From positions 3,348,001 to 3,412,000 of the forward strand of contig NZ_AZUP01000001.1 of the NCBI RefSeq assembly GCF_000527135.1: a stretch of DNA of 64,000 bases. Reading direction: 5' to 3'. A model generated the notes under the pieces. The model was not told the DNA's origin. It did no database searches and saw only the letters and a list, made by a program, of their open reading frames with translations. The translations under genes were made by a program, and so were the position numbers. This stretch comes from Methyloversatilis discipulorum. Its GTDB lineage: Bacteria > Pseudomonadota > Gammaproteobacteria > Burkholderiales > Rhodocyclaceae. The stretch's first letter is position 1; every line of letters starts with the position of its first letter. Shown piece after piece: positions 1 through 9,041 of the stretch.

Positions 1-252
1 CACCAGGTCGGCGGTGGTGAGCGATTCCAGCCAGGCGCAGGCGCCGGGGCCGCTGACTTCGATCTGCCCCATGTGGGACACGTCGAACAGGCCGGCGTGG
101 GCGCGCGTATGGAGGTGTTCCTGCAGGATGCCCGGGGCGTACTGGATGGGCATGTCCCAGCCGGCGAAGGCGACCATCTTCGCGCCCGCGGCCAGGTGCA
201 GCGGATGAAACTGGGTGCGGCGCAGGGCCGCGGTGTTCGGGGTGTCCATCAT
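1..252 (-). CDS. gcvT: Aminomethyltransferase (glycine cleavage T protein), N-terminal part
   Basis: Only the first 84 codons are in the window; the gene runs off the left edge. The translation contains FHPLHLAAGAKMVAFAGWDM and, further on, HTRAHAGLFDVSHMGQIEV, which is the typical folate-binding N-terminus of GcvT. This enzyme takes the aminomethyl group from lipoylated GcvH and passes the one-carbon unit to tetrahydrofolate, releasing ammonia. There are two adjacent ATG codons (252 and 249). An AGGA Shine-Dalgarno lies 4 and 7 bases upstream of them respectively, so 249 is equally possible. The gene diverges from the tetR gene at 491. I looked for a glycine riboswitch in the leader and did not find one. 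Confidence 0.93.
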   Translation of the reverse strand, partial: MMDTPNTAALRRTQFHPLHLAAGAKMVAFAGWDMPIQYAPGILQEHLHTRAHAGLFDVSHMGQIEVSGPGACAWLESLTTADLV

Positions 253-400
253 TGGATCCTTTCCTGCCGTGCGGTCGGAGGGTGACCGGCGCATGGCGCG
301 TGTCCGGCCCGCCGGGTGGGCGGGCAAGGGCGCGCATGATGCCATGCAACAACAGCGGTCGACGCGTCGACGACACCGATGTTGCGCCTTGACGACGGAA

Positions 401-480
401 AGTTATTAACTGAACATCTGGTCATTAAAAACTGCATGTCCTGTCTGCCGTGACAGTGAGCCTTTCCGCCCCTGACAGGA
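401..480. promoter_or_regulatory. Possible operator/promoter region between gcvT and tetR
   Basis: This A+T-rich island in a GC-rich genome holds a perfect inverted repeat AGTTA-T-TAACT (401-411) and a wider one, TCCTGTC (439-445) with GACAGGA (474-480), close to the tetR start. A TTGACG sequence (389-394) could be a -35 element, but no good -10 is seen. TetR repressors usually bind such repeats and repress themselves and the neighbouring pump; that this is the operator is inference. Confidence 0.3.
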
Positions 481-490
481 TGACCGCACG

Positions 491-1117
491 ATGAACGCTC
501 CGGTTCGCCGCGGGCGTCCCGCGCTGGTCGATCCGGCCGCGCTGATCCGCTGCGCGCTCGATCTTTTCGTCGAGCACGGCTACGCCGCCACCCGGCTGGA
601 GGACGTGGCGCACGCGGCCGGCGTGTCCAAGGGCACGCTCTACCTCTACTTCGATTCCAAGCAGGCGCTGTTTGCCGCCGTCGTACGCGAAGGTCTGGTG
701 CCGGCGCTGGCCGAAGGCGAGACGCTGGTGGCCGGCTGGACTGGCAGCGGTCCCGATCTGATGCGCCAGCTGCTGGCCGGCTGGTGGCAGCTGATCGGCG
801 AGACGCCGCTCGGCGGCCTGCCCAAGCTGATGATCGCCGAGGCGCGCAATTTTCCCGACATCGCCGAGCTCTACCACCGCGAAGTGATGCAGCGCGGCTG
901 CGCGCTGGTCGCGCGGGCGATCGACTACGGTCACGCGCGCGGCGAATTCCGCTCGCCCGGCGACGCGCGCACCGTCGACGCGGTGATGGCACCGCTGCTG
1001 CTTTACGTGTTGATGAAACATTCCTTCGGTTCGATTGCCGACGCCTGTCGTGGCGGCTCCGAAGCCGACGACATCCGTTTCCGCATCGAATTCTCCATTC
1101 AGGCCCTGCTCCCATGA
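491..1117 (+). CDS. TetR/AcrR family transcriptional regulator
   Basis: The protein has 208 residues. The N-terminal helix-turn-helix (about residues 17-62) contains LFVEHGYAATRLEDVAHAAG followed by VSKGTLYLYFDSKQALF, the classic TetR DNA-binding signature. The C-terminal two thirds is a ligand-binding region without recognisable specificity. Its stop overlaps the start of the membrane-fusion protein gene (ATGA at 1114-1117), so it is the first gene of the efflux operon and most likely its local repressor. An AGGA element lies 10 bases before the ATG, a rather long spacing. The inducing ligand cannot be predicted. Confidence 0.9.
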   Translation: MNAPVRRGRPALVDPAALIRCALDLFVEHGYAATRLEDVAHAAGVSKGTLYLYFDSKQALFAAVVREGLVPALAEGETLVAGWTGSGPDLMRQLLAGWWQLIGETPLGGLPKLMIAEARNFPDIAELYHREVMQRGCALVARAIDYGHARGEFRSPGDARTVDAVMAPLLLYVLMKHSFGSIADACRGGSEADDIRFRIEFSIQALLP

Positions 1118-2112
1118 TCAAGCTGTTCGCGTTCTGCTTCGCCGCGCTGCTGCCGGTCCTGCCGGCATCGGCGCAGACGCCGCCCGCCGTCGGCTTCAAG
1201 CCGCTGTCCGAAATCGCCATCTATCCGCAGCGCGATGCACCGGCGCAGGCGGTGGCGCTCAACCGCACCCAGCTTGCCGCCGAACTGAGTGCGCGCGTCG
1301 CGTCCACGCACGCCGAACCGGGCGAGTACGTGAAGAAGGGGCAGGTGCTGGTTCGCCTCGATGCGCGCGACTACCAGCTCGCGCTGGAGCGTGCGCAGGC
1401 GCAGCTCGCCGCGGCGCAGGCGCGGCTGGCGCAGGCCGACGCGCAGTTGCATCGCACGCGTGCCCTGCGTGACCAGAACTTCGTTTCGCCGGAAGCGCTG
1501 ACGCAGCGCGAGACCGAAGTCGAGGTGGTCCGCGCCGATGTGGCCGTCGCCGCCAACGCGGTGGATCTGGCTCGGCGCAATGTCGACAAGTGCGTGCTGC
1601 GCGCGCCCTATGACGCAGTGGTGCGCACGCGCGAGGCTTCGGCCGGCTCGCTGGCCGGCGTCGGTACGCTGCTGATGACGCTGGACGACGCACGCAAGGT
1701 GGAGGTGTCGGCGCGCGTGGCGCCGCGCGATCTCGACGCGCTGCGCGCCGCCCGCGAACTTGCCTTCGTGTCGCCGGCCGGCCGCCAGCCGCTGCGCATC
1801 GCCCGCGTCTCGCCGGCGATCGACGACGCCACCCGTACGCACGAGGTGCGCGCCGTGTTCACCGGAGAGCGTGCGCCCTCGGGCGCCGAGGGGCGGCTGG
1901 TGTGGCAGGACCCGGCGCCGCACGTGCCGGGCGAACTGCTGGTGCGCCGCGGTCCTGCGCTCGGCGTGTTCGTCGTACGCGAAGGCAGCGCCCGCTTCAT
2001 GCCGCTGGACGGCGCGCAGGAGGGCCGCCCGGCGCGTACCGACCTGCCGGCCGACACGCGCATCGCGGTCGACGGCCGCAACAGCCTGGTCGACGGACAG
2101 TCGCTGAAATGA
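1114..2112 (+). CDS. RND efflux periplasmic adaptor (membrane fusion protein)
   Basis: 332 residues. Residues 1-20 form a Sec signal peptide ending in LPASA. Then follow a lipoyl/barrel-sandwich half (EPGEYVKKGQVLVRLDARDY), an alanine-glutamine-rich coiled-coil hairpin (about 90-155), the second lipoyl half (CVLRAPYDAVVRTREASAG) and a beta-barrel domain. In tripartite pumps this protein links the inner-membrane pump to a TolC-type channel. It overlaps tetR upstream and the pump gene downstream by ATGA, which implies translational coupling. It is somewhat short for the AcrA family, and no lipobox cysteine is seen. The substrate is unknown. Confidence 0.9.
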   Translation: MIKLFAFCFAALLPVLPASAQTPPAVGFKPLSEIAIYPQRDAPAQAVALNRTQLAAELSARVASTHAEPGEYVKKGQVLVRLDARDYQLALERAQAQLAAAQARLAQADAQLHRTRALRDQNFVSPEALTQRETEVEVVRADVAVAANAVDLARRNVDKCVLRAPYDAVVRTREASAGSLAGVGTLLMTLDDARKVEVSARVAPRDLDALRAARELAFVSPAGRQPLRIARVSPAIDDATRTHEVRAVFTGERAPSGAEGRLVWQDPAPHVPGELLVRRGPALGVFVVREGSARFMPLDGAQEGRPARTDLPADTRIAVDGRNSLVDGQSLK

Positions 2113-5100
2113 AGCACCGCATGCAGTTCTATTCGCGCTTCATCAGCAATCATCCGCTGGCCAACATCACCTTCATGGTGGTGCTGCTGCTCGGCCTGAT
2201 GGCCTATCTCGGCCTGCCGCGCGAACAGGACCCGGAAATCAACTTCAACTGGGTGCAGATCACCGTCGCGCTGCCTGGCGCCTCGCCCGAGGACGTCGAG
2301 AAGCGGGTGCTGCAGCCGCTCGAGGACGCGATCCAGAACGTGTCCGACATCCGTTTCATCTCGTCGGCCGCACGCGACGGTCTGGCCGGCATCCTGGTGC
2401 GCTTCGACGAAGTGCCGGTCAGCACCTTCGACAAGCGCGTAAACGACCTGCGGCGCGAAATCCAGAACAAGGCGCGCGCCGAGCTGCCGGTCGAGGCGAA
2501 AGAAGCGCAGATCATCGAAATCACCAGTTCGAACGGCTTTCCGACCGCGCAGATCCTGCTCACCGGCCGCGCCGACGACGAGGTGCTGCGCGCGCTCGGC
2601 CGGGAAATGAAGACCGACCTCGAGCGCATGAAGGGCGTAGATCGCGTGTTCTCGCTCGGTCTGCACGACCCCGAACTGCGCGTCGAATACTCGGCGCAGG
2701 CGGCACAGGCGCGCGGTCTGCTTCCGACCGACATCGCCGACGGCGTCGGCGCCTGGTTCCGCGACGTGTTCGCCGGCCGGCAGCGCGCCGGCGAGCAGGA
2801 GTGGCTGGTGCGCGTGGTCGGCCAGGACGCCGATCCCGGCTGGCTGGCCGACGTCGGCGTTGCGCCGCGGACTCGCCCGGGCAGCATGGTGAAGCTGGAC
2901 GAGGTGGCGACCGTGGTGCGCGCCCGCGCGCGGCCGACGCAGCAGGTGTCGTCCGACGGCCAGCCCGGCGTGCTGTTCTCGCTGGCCAAGAAGCCGGGCG
3001 TGAACACGCTGGCGCTGATCGAGCGCGTCAATGAATACGTCGAGCGCAAGAACGCGGTGCTGGCGGCGCAGGGGCTCAAGCTCGAACTGATGGACGACCA
3101 GACGGTGCCGACGCGCGAGGCGATTGCCATCATGGAATCGAATGCGCTGGTCGGTCTGATCATGGTCATCCTGCTGTGCTGGGTCTTCCTCGGCTCGCGT
3201 ATCGCACTGCTGGTCGGCCTCGGCATTCCGTTCTCGCTGGCCGGCACTTTCGCCATCCTGCATGCGACCGGCTTCACGCTGAACATATCGGTGCTGCTGG
3301 GTGTGGTGATCGCGCTCGGCATGCTGGTCGACGACGCGGTGGTCATCGTCGAGGCCATCTACTACCGGCTGCAGCGCGGCGCCGCCACGCTCGATGCCGT
3401 GGTCGGCGGCGTGCAGGAGGTGTGGGCACCGGTGCTGGCCTCGGTGGCGACGACGATGGCCGCCTTCCTGCCGCTGATGCTGCTGCCAGGCATCGTCGGC
3501 AAGTTCATGTTCGTCATCCCCTTCGTCGTCACGCTGGCGCTGGCGATCAGCCTGATCGAGGCTTACTGGATGCTGCCCGCCCACGTGCTGTCGATGGGCA
3601 GTAAGGCCGAGCGGCCGTCGCGGCTGCAGGCCACGCGCACCCGCTTCACCCGCGTGCTGCGCCATCGCTACGCCAAGGTGCTGGCGTTCGCGGTACGCCA
3701 CTGGATCGTGCTGTGCGTGATAGTTCTGTCGCTGGTCGCCGGCGCGGTCGGCGCGATGGCGACCGGTCTGGTGCGTGTGCAGTTCTTCGCCTTCGACCCG
3801 ATGCGCATCTTCTACGTGAACATCGACATGCCGGCCGGCAGTCCGCTGTCGGCGACGCTGGCGCGGGTGCAGCAGATCGAGGGCGAGGTACGCCGCCATC
3901 TGCAGGACGGCGAGGCGCGGCGCGTGGCGGCGCTGGCCGGCGCCAAGTTCACCGACGCCGAGGCGCTGTTCGGCGACGCCTACGGCCAGGTCGTGGTGGC
4001 GCTGCTGCCGCGCTCGGACGAGGGGCGCGAGGTCGGTGCCATCGTCGACGGCATGCGCGCAGCAGTCGTCGGGCTGCCCGGCGCCGGCACGATCAGCTTC
4101 ACCCAGCTGTCCGGCGGGCCGCCGGTGCAGAAGCCGGTCAAGGTGCGGGTGCGCGGCGACGATCTGGTCGAACTGCGCGCCGCCAGCGCCGAGGTCAAAC
4201 GCATCCTCGGCGCCATCGACGGCACGCGCGACATCGTCGACGACGACATTCCGGGCCGGCCGCAGCTGGCGCTGCAGCTCGACCGCGACGCGCTGCGCGA
4301 CGCCGGCCTGACCGCCGATCAGGTGGCGCGCGCGGTGCGCCTGCAGGTGGAGGGCGAGATCGTTGCCATCACGCGCGACCAGGGTGCCAAGCTCGAAGTG
4401 CGTGTCGCCGCGGCCGGCCACCCGGATGACGACGTGATGCGTGTGCTCGATGCGCCGATCGCGCTGCCCGGCGGTGCAGCCACCACCTTGCGCGCGCTGG
4501 TCACCGCCGACACCACGCGTGGGCCGGGCGTGATCAAGCACTACAACCTGCGCCGCACGATCACGGTGGAGGCCGACCTCGACAAGGACAAGCTGAACGC
4601 GCTGCAGGTGACCGACGCGCTGAAGGCGGCGTGGGAAGAGGCGCGCACGCGTTTCCCGCGCACCGACCTCGACTTCTCCGGCGAACTGGAAGACGTCGAG
4701 GAAAGCCTGCAGGCGATGAAGGTGCTGTTCCTGCTCGGTGTCGGACTGATCTACCTGATTCTCGCGGCGCAGTTCCGCAGCTACTGGCAGCCGCTGATGA
4801 TTCTGGTCACCGTGCCGCTTGCCTTTACCGGCGTCGCCTTCGGCCTGCTGGTCAGCGGTTCGCCGCTGTCGCTGTACACGTTGTACGGCGTAATCGCGCT
4901 GACCGGCATCGTCGTCAATTCGGCCATCGTGCTGATCGACGCCGCCAACGAGCGTCTGGCCGCCGGCATGAGCGTGCTGCACGCAGCGATCTACGCCGCC
5001 CGCCGCCGCGTCGTGCCCATCATCATCACCACCAGCACCACCGTCGGCGGACTGTTCTCGCTGGCCGCCGGCATCGGCGGCTATTCGCTGCTGTGGGGGC

Positions 5101-5228
5101 CGGTGGCCGGCGCCATCGTGTGGGGGCTCGGTGTCGCCACCGTGCTCACGCTGTTCGTGATGCCCGCCCTCTACATCGCCTGCATGCGCCCGCGCACTGC
5201 ACGCACACGACTTCGCTCAAGTTTCTGA
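2109..5228 (+). CDS. RND family inner-membrane efflux transporter
   Basis: 1039 residues, the usual size of an AcrB-like pump. The N-terminus places TM1 near residues 14-34 and is followed by LPREQDPEINFNWVQI, a porter-domain motif common to this subfamily. The central TM4 carries GMLVDDAVVIVEA, whose two aspartates are the proton-relay residues of RND pumps. The end of the protein has a second set of TM helices. It uses the proton gradient to export compounds taken from the periplasm or membrane. It overlaps the adaptor gene by ATGA. The TolC-like gene at 6267 is a possible outer-membrane partner, but two unrelated genes separate them. Confidence 0.93.
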   Translation: MKHRMQFYSRFISNHPLANITFMVVLLLGLMAYLGLPREQDPEINFNWVQITVALPGASPEDVEKRVLQPLEDAIQNVSDIRFISSAARDGLAGILVRFDEVPVSTFDKRVNDLRREIQNKARAELPVEAKEAQIIEITSSNGFPTAQILLTGRADDEVLRALGREMKTDLERMKGVDRVFSLGLHDPELRVEYSAQAAQARGLLPTDIADGVGAWFRDVFAGRQRAGEQEWLVRVVGQDADPGWLADVGVAPRTRPGSMVKLDEVATVVRARARPTQQVSSDGQPGVLFSLAKKPGVNTLALIERVNEYVERKNAVLAAQGLKLELMDDQTVPTREAIAIMESNALVGLIMVILLCWVFLGSRIALLVGLGIPFSLAGTFAILHATGFTLNISVLLGVVIALGMLVDDAVVIVEAIYYRLQRGAATLDAVVGGVQEVWAPVLASVATTMAAFLPLMLLPGIVGKFMFVIPFVVTLALAISLIEAYWMLPAHVLSMGSKAERPSRLQATRTRFTRVLRHRYAKVLAFAVRHWIVLCVIVLSLVAGAVGAMATGLVRVQFFAFDPMRIFYVNIDMPAGSPLSATLARVQQIEGEVRRHLQDGEARRVAALAGAKFTDAEALFGDAYGQVVVALLPRSDEGREVGAIVDGMRAAVVGLPGAGTISFTQLSGGPPVQKPVKVRVRGDDLVELRAASAEVKRILGAIDGTRDIVDDDIPGRPQLALQLDRDALRDAGLTADQVARAVRLQVEGEIVAITRDQGAKLEVRVAAAGHPDDDVMRVLDAPIALPGGAATTLRALVTADTTRGPGVIKHYNLRRTITVEADLDKDKLNALQVTDALKAAWEEARTRFPRTDLDFSGELEDVEESLQAMKVLFLLGVGLIYLILAAQFRSYWQPLMILVTVPLAFTGVAFGLLVSGSPLSLYTLYGVIALTGIVVNSAIVLIDAANERLAAGMSVLHAAIYAARRRVVPIIITTSTTVGGLFSLAAGIGGYSLLWGPVAGAIVWGLGVATVLTLFVMPALYIACMRPRTARTRLRSSF

Positions 5229-5249
5229 CGCACTGCATCACGGTACAAT
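5222..5249 (+). promoter_or_regulatory. Probable sigma-70 promoter for the isoaspartyl methyltransferase gene
   Basis: A TACAAT hexamer (5244-5249) matches the -10 consensus at five of six positions. A weak -35 (TTTCTG at 5222-5227) lies 16 bases upstream. It is placed 27 bases before the next ATG, in the short gap after the pump gene, so the following three genes probably have their own promoter. Confidence 0.4.
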
Positions 5250-5275
5250 CGCCGCTTCTTTCAGGGGACCGAAAA

Positions 5276-5929
5276 ATGGATATCGAACAGGCGCGCTTCA
5301 ATATGGTGGAACAGCAGATCCGGCCGTGGGACGTGCTGGACCAGGACATCCTCGACCTGCTGTTTGTCGTCAAGCGCGAAACCTTCGTCCCGGCGCCGCT
5401 GCGCCAGCTCGCTTTCGCCGACACGGCGATCCCGCTCGGCCACGGCGCCGCAATGCTGGAGCCGAAGATCGAGGCGCGCGTGCTGCAGGAACTGAAGCTG
5501 AAGAGCACCGATACCGTGCTCGAAATCGGTACCGGCTCCGGTTACATGGCGGCCCTGCTGGGCGCCCGTGCCAGCCAGGTGACGACGGTCGAGATCGAAC
5601 CGGCGCTGGCCGAGATGGCTCGCCAGAATCTGGTCGCTGCCGGCGCGCTGAATGTGCGTGTCGAAGTCGGCGATGCCGCCCAGGGCTGGGCCACGCACGC
5701 GCCCTACGACGTGATCGTGGTGTCCGGCGGCCTGCCGGTGCTGCCGCAGGAGCTGGTCGCCCAGCTGCGTCCGGGCGGTCGCCTGATCGCCTTCATCGGC
5801 GAAGAACCGCTGATGAACTGCGTGCTGGTGAAGCTGAACGCCGACGGCACGCAGTCGCAGGAAGTGCTGTTCGAAACGGTGGTGCCGACGCTGCGCAACG
5901 CGCGCGGCGCGCAGCGTTTCGTGTTCTGA
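5276..5929 (+). CDS. Protein-L-isoaspartate O-methyltransferase family protein
   Basis: 217 residues. It has an N-terminal helix MDIEQARFNMVEQQIRPWDV and a SAM-binding motif I VLEIGTGSGYMAALL. A later PYDVIVVSGGLPVLPQELV segment corresponds to motif II. The family repairs isoaspartyl residues in damaged proteins, although this betaproteobacterial subgroup is only distantly related to E. coli Pcm and its activity is not proven. It is followed after 11 bases by a rhodanese gene and then by a TolC-type gene, an arrangement I recall from other betaproteobacteria. The ATG is preceded by an AGGGGA-like element. The cellular role in this cluster is unclear. Confidence 0.85.
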   Translation: MDIEQARFNMVEQQIRPWDVLDQDILDLLFVVKRETFVPAPLRQLAFADTAIPLGHGAAMLEPKIEARVLQELKLKSTDTVLEIGTGSGYMAALLGARASQVTTVEIEPALAEMARQNLVAAGALNVRVEVGDAAQGWATHAPYDVIVVSGGLPVLPQELVAQLRPGGRLIAFIGEEPLMNCVLVKLNADGTQSQEVLFETVVPTLRNARGAQRFVF

Positions 5930-5940
5930 GGCGGGCGCGA

Positions 5941-6263
5941 TGCAGCAACTGAGCGTGACCGACCTCGCCGCCTGGCTGGCCGACGAAAGCCGTCCGAAAC
6001 CGCAACTGCTGGACGTGCGCGAGAAGCATGAGTGGGCCATCTGCCGCATCGAGGGCAGCCAGCTGATGCCGATGAACACGGTGCCGGCGCAGCTGCAGGA
6101 ACTCGATCCGGAGCGACCTTTGGTGTGCGTCTGTCACCACGGCGGCCGTTCGATGCAGGTCGCCATCTTCCTCGAACGCAATGGCTTCTCGAATGTATTC
6201 AACCTCAGCGGCGGCGTGGACGCCTGGGCGCTGCAGGTCGACAACACGATGGCACGGTACTGA
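5941..6263 (+). CDS. Rhodanese-like domain protein (single domain)
   Basis: 107 residues, one rhodanese domain. The motif LLDVREKHEW near the N-terminus and the active-site loop CHHGGRSM are both present, with the catalytic cysteine in place, so the protein is probably a working sulfurtransferase of the GlpE/PspE size class. There is no signal peptide, so it is cytoplasmic. It sits between the isoaspartyl methyltransferase-like gene and the TolC-type gene with gaps of 11 and 3 bases, so the three are likely one transcript. The sulfur acceptor is unknown. Confidence 0.9.
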
Positions 6264-6266
6264 GCG

Positions 6267-7586
6267 ATGCGCCTTTCGCGGACGGCTGCACTGATCGCCG
6301 GCCTGCTGGCATCGACCGGCACGCTGGCGGCTGAAGACCTGTTGGCCGTTGCGCGAGCGGCGCTGGCCAACGATGCCCAGTTCCAGTCGGCGCGTGCTCA
6401 GCGCGAGGCGACTTCGGAAAAGCTGCCGCAGGCGCGCGCCGGACTGCTGCCCAGCCTGACGCTGAACGGTACGACGCAGTGGAACGACGTCGAAATCAGC
6501 AAGCCGGTTGATCGCAGCACGCAGTACAACTCGCACAACTTCGGCTTCCAGCTGACCCAGCCGCTGTTCCGCTGGGCCAACTGGGTGCAGTTCGAACAGG
6601 GCAAGCTGCAGGTCGCCGCGGCCGACGCGCAGCTCGCGCAGGCGCGGCAGGACACGCTGCTGCGTGCGGCGCAGGCCTATTTCGACCTGCTGTACGCGCA
6701 GGACGTGCTCACCTCCATCGTCGCGCAGAAGACAGCCGCCTCCGAGCAGCTCGAACTGGCGCGCAAGAGCTTCGAGGTGGGCACCGTCACCATCACCGAC
6801 GTGCACGAGGCGCAGTCGCGCTTCGATCTCGCCACCGCGCAGGAAATCGCAGCGCGCAGCGACATCGAGGTGAAGCGGCACGCGCTGGCGGTGATCACCG
6901 GCCGCGCACCCGAGGCGCTGCGCGGTCTGCGCAGCGAAGTCGCGTTCACGCTGCCGGAGCCGGCGCGCATGGAGGAGTGGGTCGATCGCGCGCAGACCGA
7001 GAGCCTGACGGTGCTGGCGCAGCTGGCGAACCAGGAAATCGCCAACCGCGAAATCGAGCGTCAGCGCGCTGGCCACTACCCGACGGTCGATCTGGTCGCG
7101 ACCTACGGTCAGAACAAGACGGTCATCACTTTCGCCGGTGCGCCGCTGAACAACGAGAGCACGACCGGTACCGTTGGCGTGCAGGTGTCGGTACCGCTGT
7201 TCCAGGGCCTGGGGCAGGAATCGCGCGTGCGCGAATCGGCCCACCTGCTCGACCGCGCCCGCGCCGAAGTCGATTTCGCGCGGCGCAACGCTGCGCAGCA
7301 AGCGCGGCAGGCCTGGCTGGGCGTGGCCAACGGCATCGCCCAGACTGCTGCACTGCGCGCCGCGCAGGTGTCGTCACAGTCCTCGCTCGATGCCAACAAG
7401 CTCGGCTACGAGGTCGGCGTGCGCATCAACATCGACGTGCTCAACGCGCAGCAGCAGCTCTACGTCACCCGCCGTGACCTCGCCAAGGCGCGCTATGACA
7501 CGCTGCTCGCCCAGCTGCGCCTGAAGGCGGCGGCCGGCCAGCTGGCAGAGCCGGAAATCGAGGCGGTCAACGCGCTGCTGGAATAA
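6267..7586 (+). CDS. tolC: TolC family outer-membrane efflux protein
   Basis: 439 residues with a Sec signal peptide (residues 1-21, ending GTLAA). The body has the duplicated helical pattern of outer-membrane efflux proteins, including QAYFDLLYAQDVL and, in the second repeat, QARQAWLGVANGIAQTAALR and GYEVGVRINIDVLNAQQQLY. These trimeric channels span the outer membrane and periplasm and serve RND pumps and type I secretion systems. Possible clients in this window are the RND pump upstream and the RTX-bearing nuclease at 46314, but no type I ABC exporter is present here. The symbol is used in the general family sense. Confidence 0.92.
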   Translation: MRLSRTAALIAGLLASTGTLAAEDLLAVARAALANDAQFQSARAQREATSEKLPQARAGLLPSLTLNGTTQWNDVEISKPVDRSTQYNSHNFGFQLTQPLFRWANWVQFEQGKLQVAAADAQLAQARQDTLLRAAQAYFDLLYAQDVLTSIVAQKTAASEQLELARKSFEVGTVTITDVHEAQSRFDLATAQEIAARSDIEVKRHALAVITGRAPEALRGLRSEVAFTLPEPARMEEWVDRAQTESLTVLAQLANQEIANREIERQRAGHYPTVDLVATYGQNKTVITFAGAPLNNESTTGTVGVQVSVPLFQGLGQESRVRESAHLLDRARAEVDFARRNAAQQARQAWLGVANGIAQTAALRAAQVSSQSSLDANKLGYEVGVRINIDVLNAQQQLYVTRRDLAKARYDTLLAQLRLKAAAGQLAEPEIEAVNALLE

Positions 7587-7588
7587 GG

Positions 7589-7608
7589 GGCGGCGCTGCA
7601 GAGCCGCC
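7589..7608 (+). terminator. Hairpin after the TolC-type gene, weak terminator candidate
   Basis: GGCGGC (7589-7594) and GCCGCC (7603-7608) form a GC-only stem just after the stop codon. No T-run follows, so Rho-independent termination is uncertain. Confidence 0.3.
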
Positions 7609-7617
7609 GCGACGTCC

Positions 7618-7646
7618 GTGGGAGCGAGCTTGCTCGCGATGCGGCC
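7618..7646 (+). repeat. REP-like palindromic element (single unit)
   Basis: The unit has a GTGGGA head followed by the imperfect palindrome GCGAGCTTGCTCGC and then GAT. Its first 23 bases (7618-7640) are identical to 18010-18032. The design (GTGG head plus short hairpin in intergenic DNA) is that of REP sequences known from Pseudomonas and other genomes. It lies between the convergent tolC-type and VOC genes. Confidence 0.7.
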
Positions 7647-7707
7647 CGTGCATCGCCGCGACGCTCTCCCGTTCCAGACGACTGCGTCGATGTACCCGGG
7701 CGCCGAT

Positions 7708-8169
7708 TCACCCCAGCGCCGCAATCACCTCCGGCGGCGCCTGTACCAGCTCGATCAGCACACCTTCGCCGCACAGCGGGAAAACCTCGTTGCCCTTGGG
7801 GTGGATGAACACGATGTCGTGCCCGGCCGCGCCGCGGCGGATGCCGCCCGGCGTGAAGCGCATGCCCTGGGCGGTGAGCCATTCGACCGCAGTCGGCAGG
7901 TCGTCCACCCACAGGCCGATGTGGTTCAGCGGCGGCTCGTCGACGCGCGGCTTCTTCGCCGGATCGAGCGGCTGCATCAGATCGACCTCGACCCGGTGCG
8001 GGCCGCTGCCCAGCACCGCGATGTCCTCGACCACGTTCTCGCGCTCCGACGTGAAGTCGCCTTCGAGGCCGAGGCCGAACAGCTCAACCCACAGGCGGCG
8101 CAGCTTCATGCGGTCGGGGCCGCCGATGGCGATCTGCTGCAGGCCGAGGATGCGGAAGGGACGGCTCAT
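7708..8169 (-). CDS. VOC superfamily protein (glyoxalase/dioxygenase fold)
   Basis: 153 residues. The protein begins [14 protein letters not shown] and contains [20 protein letters not shown] and [20 protein letters not shown]. These give two beta-alpha-beta-beta-beta modules of the vicinal oxygen chelate fold, with candidate metal ligands (a His and Glu residues). Members include glyoxalase I, methylmalonyl-CoA epimerase and ring-cleavage dioxygenases. The [13 protein letters not shown] pattern resembles methylmalonyl-CoA epimerase-like proteins, but I cannot assign a substrate. The start overlaps the lgt stop by ATGA (8166-8169), so it is translated with lgt. Confidence 0.8.
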   Translation of the reverse strand: MSRPFRILGLQQIAIGGPDRMKLRRLWVELFGLGLEGDFTSERENVVEDIAVLGSGPHRVEVDLMQPLDPAKKPRVDEPPLNHIGLWVDDLPTAVEWLTAQGMRFTPGGIRRGAAGHDIVFIHPKGNEVFPLCGEGVLIELVQAPPEVIAALG

Positions 8170-8984
8170 GTGTTCACTCCTGTGTTGCGTCGGTAGGACC
8201 AGATCATCATCGCGATGCCGGCGAGGATCATCGGCATGCTCAGCCACTGGCCCATCGACAGCCCGCCGGCCAGCAGGCCGAGGAAATCGTCCGGCTCGCG
8301 GCCGAATTCGGCGAGGAAGCGGAAGCCGCCATAGCCGATCAGGAACATCGCGCTGACCGCTGCCATCGGTCGCGGCCGGCGCGAGAACCACCACAGCAGC
8401 ACGAACAGCCCCAGCCCCTCGCCGGCGAACTGGTAGAGCTGCGACGGGTGGCGCGGCAGCATGTCCACGGTCGGGAAGATCATCGCCCACGGCACGTCGG
8501 TGACGCGGCCCACCAGTTCGGCGTTCAGGAAGTTGCCGATGCGCCCGGCCGCCAGACCCAGCGGCACCAGCGGCGCGATGAAGTCGGTGAGCTGGAAGAA
8601 GCGCCAGTCGGCGCGCCGCGCGAACAGCGCGACGGCCACCAGCACACCGAGAAAGCCGCCGTGAAAGCTCATGCCGCCCGACCAGATGGCCGGGATTTCG
8701 GTCCAGTGTTCGAGGTAGTAGGCCGGCTTGTAGAAGAGCACATAGCCCAGCCGCCCGCCCAGCACCACGCCCAGCACGCCGTAGAACAGCAGGTCGTCGA
8801 TCTGCTTTGCATCCAGCGATGGCGCACCGGCGGCCGCCAGCCGCTTCGCATGTACGCGGCCGAGCAGCATGAAGGCGACGAAGGCGACCAGATACATCAG
8901 TCCGTACCAGCGCACGGCCAGCGGGCCGATCTTGAAGGCGATCGGGGAGATGGTGGGGTGGATCAGGTAGTCGTGGAGGGGCAC
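8166..8984 (-). CDS. lgt: Phosphatidylglycerol-prolipoprotein diacylglyceryl transferase
   Basis: 272 residues, normal length. It attaches diacylglycerol to the lipobox cysteine of prelipoproteins, the first step of lipoprotein maturation in the inner membrane. The N-terminus [22 protein letters not shown], the segment [12 protein letters not shown] and the signature [21 protein letters not shown] (with the essential Arg and Asn) identify it. About seven TM helices are visible. The ATG at 8984 is preceded by GGAGAGGAG-rich sequence on the other strand rather than a clear Shine-Dalgarno, but no other start fits. It is followed by the coupled VOC gene. Confidence 0.96.
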   Translation of the reverse strand: MPLHDYLIHPTISPIAFKIGPLAVRWYGLMYLVAFVAFMLLGRVHAKRLAAAGAPSLDAKQIDDLLFYGVLGVVLGGRLGYVLFYKPAYYLEHWTEIPAIWSGGMSFHGGFLGVLVAVALFARRADWRFFQLTDFIAPLVPLGLAAGRIGNFLNAELVGRVTDVPWAMIFPTVDMLPRHPSQLYQFAGEGLGLFVLLWWFSRRPRPMAAVSAMFLIGYGGFRFLAEFGREPDDFLGLLAGGLSMGQWLSMPMILAGIAMMIWSYRRNTGVNT

Positions 8985-9041
8985 GGGAGAGGAGTGGTGG
9001 ATACGCAGTCCGACAGTTTAGCTTTGCCGTCGCCCGGCGAA

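Noticed and set aside
253..490. Glycine riboswitch upstream of gcvT
   Set aside because: I looked for the conserved aptamer elements on the minus strand and found none.
1608..4982. 1124-residue open frame on the minus strand
   Set aside because: It is antisense to the RND pump. Its composition is that of a GC-rich shadow frame, with no domain and no ribosome site.
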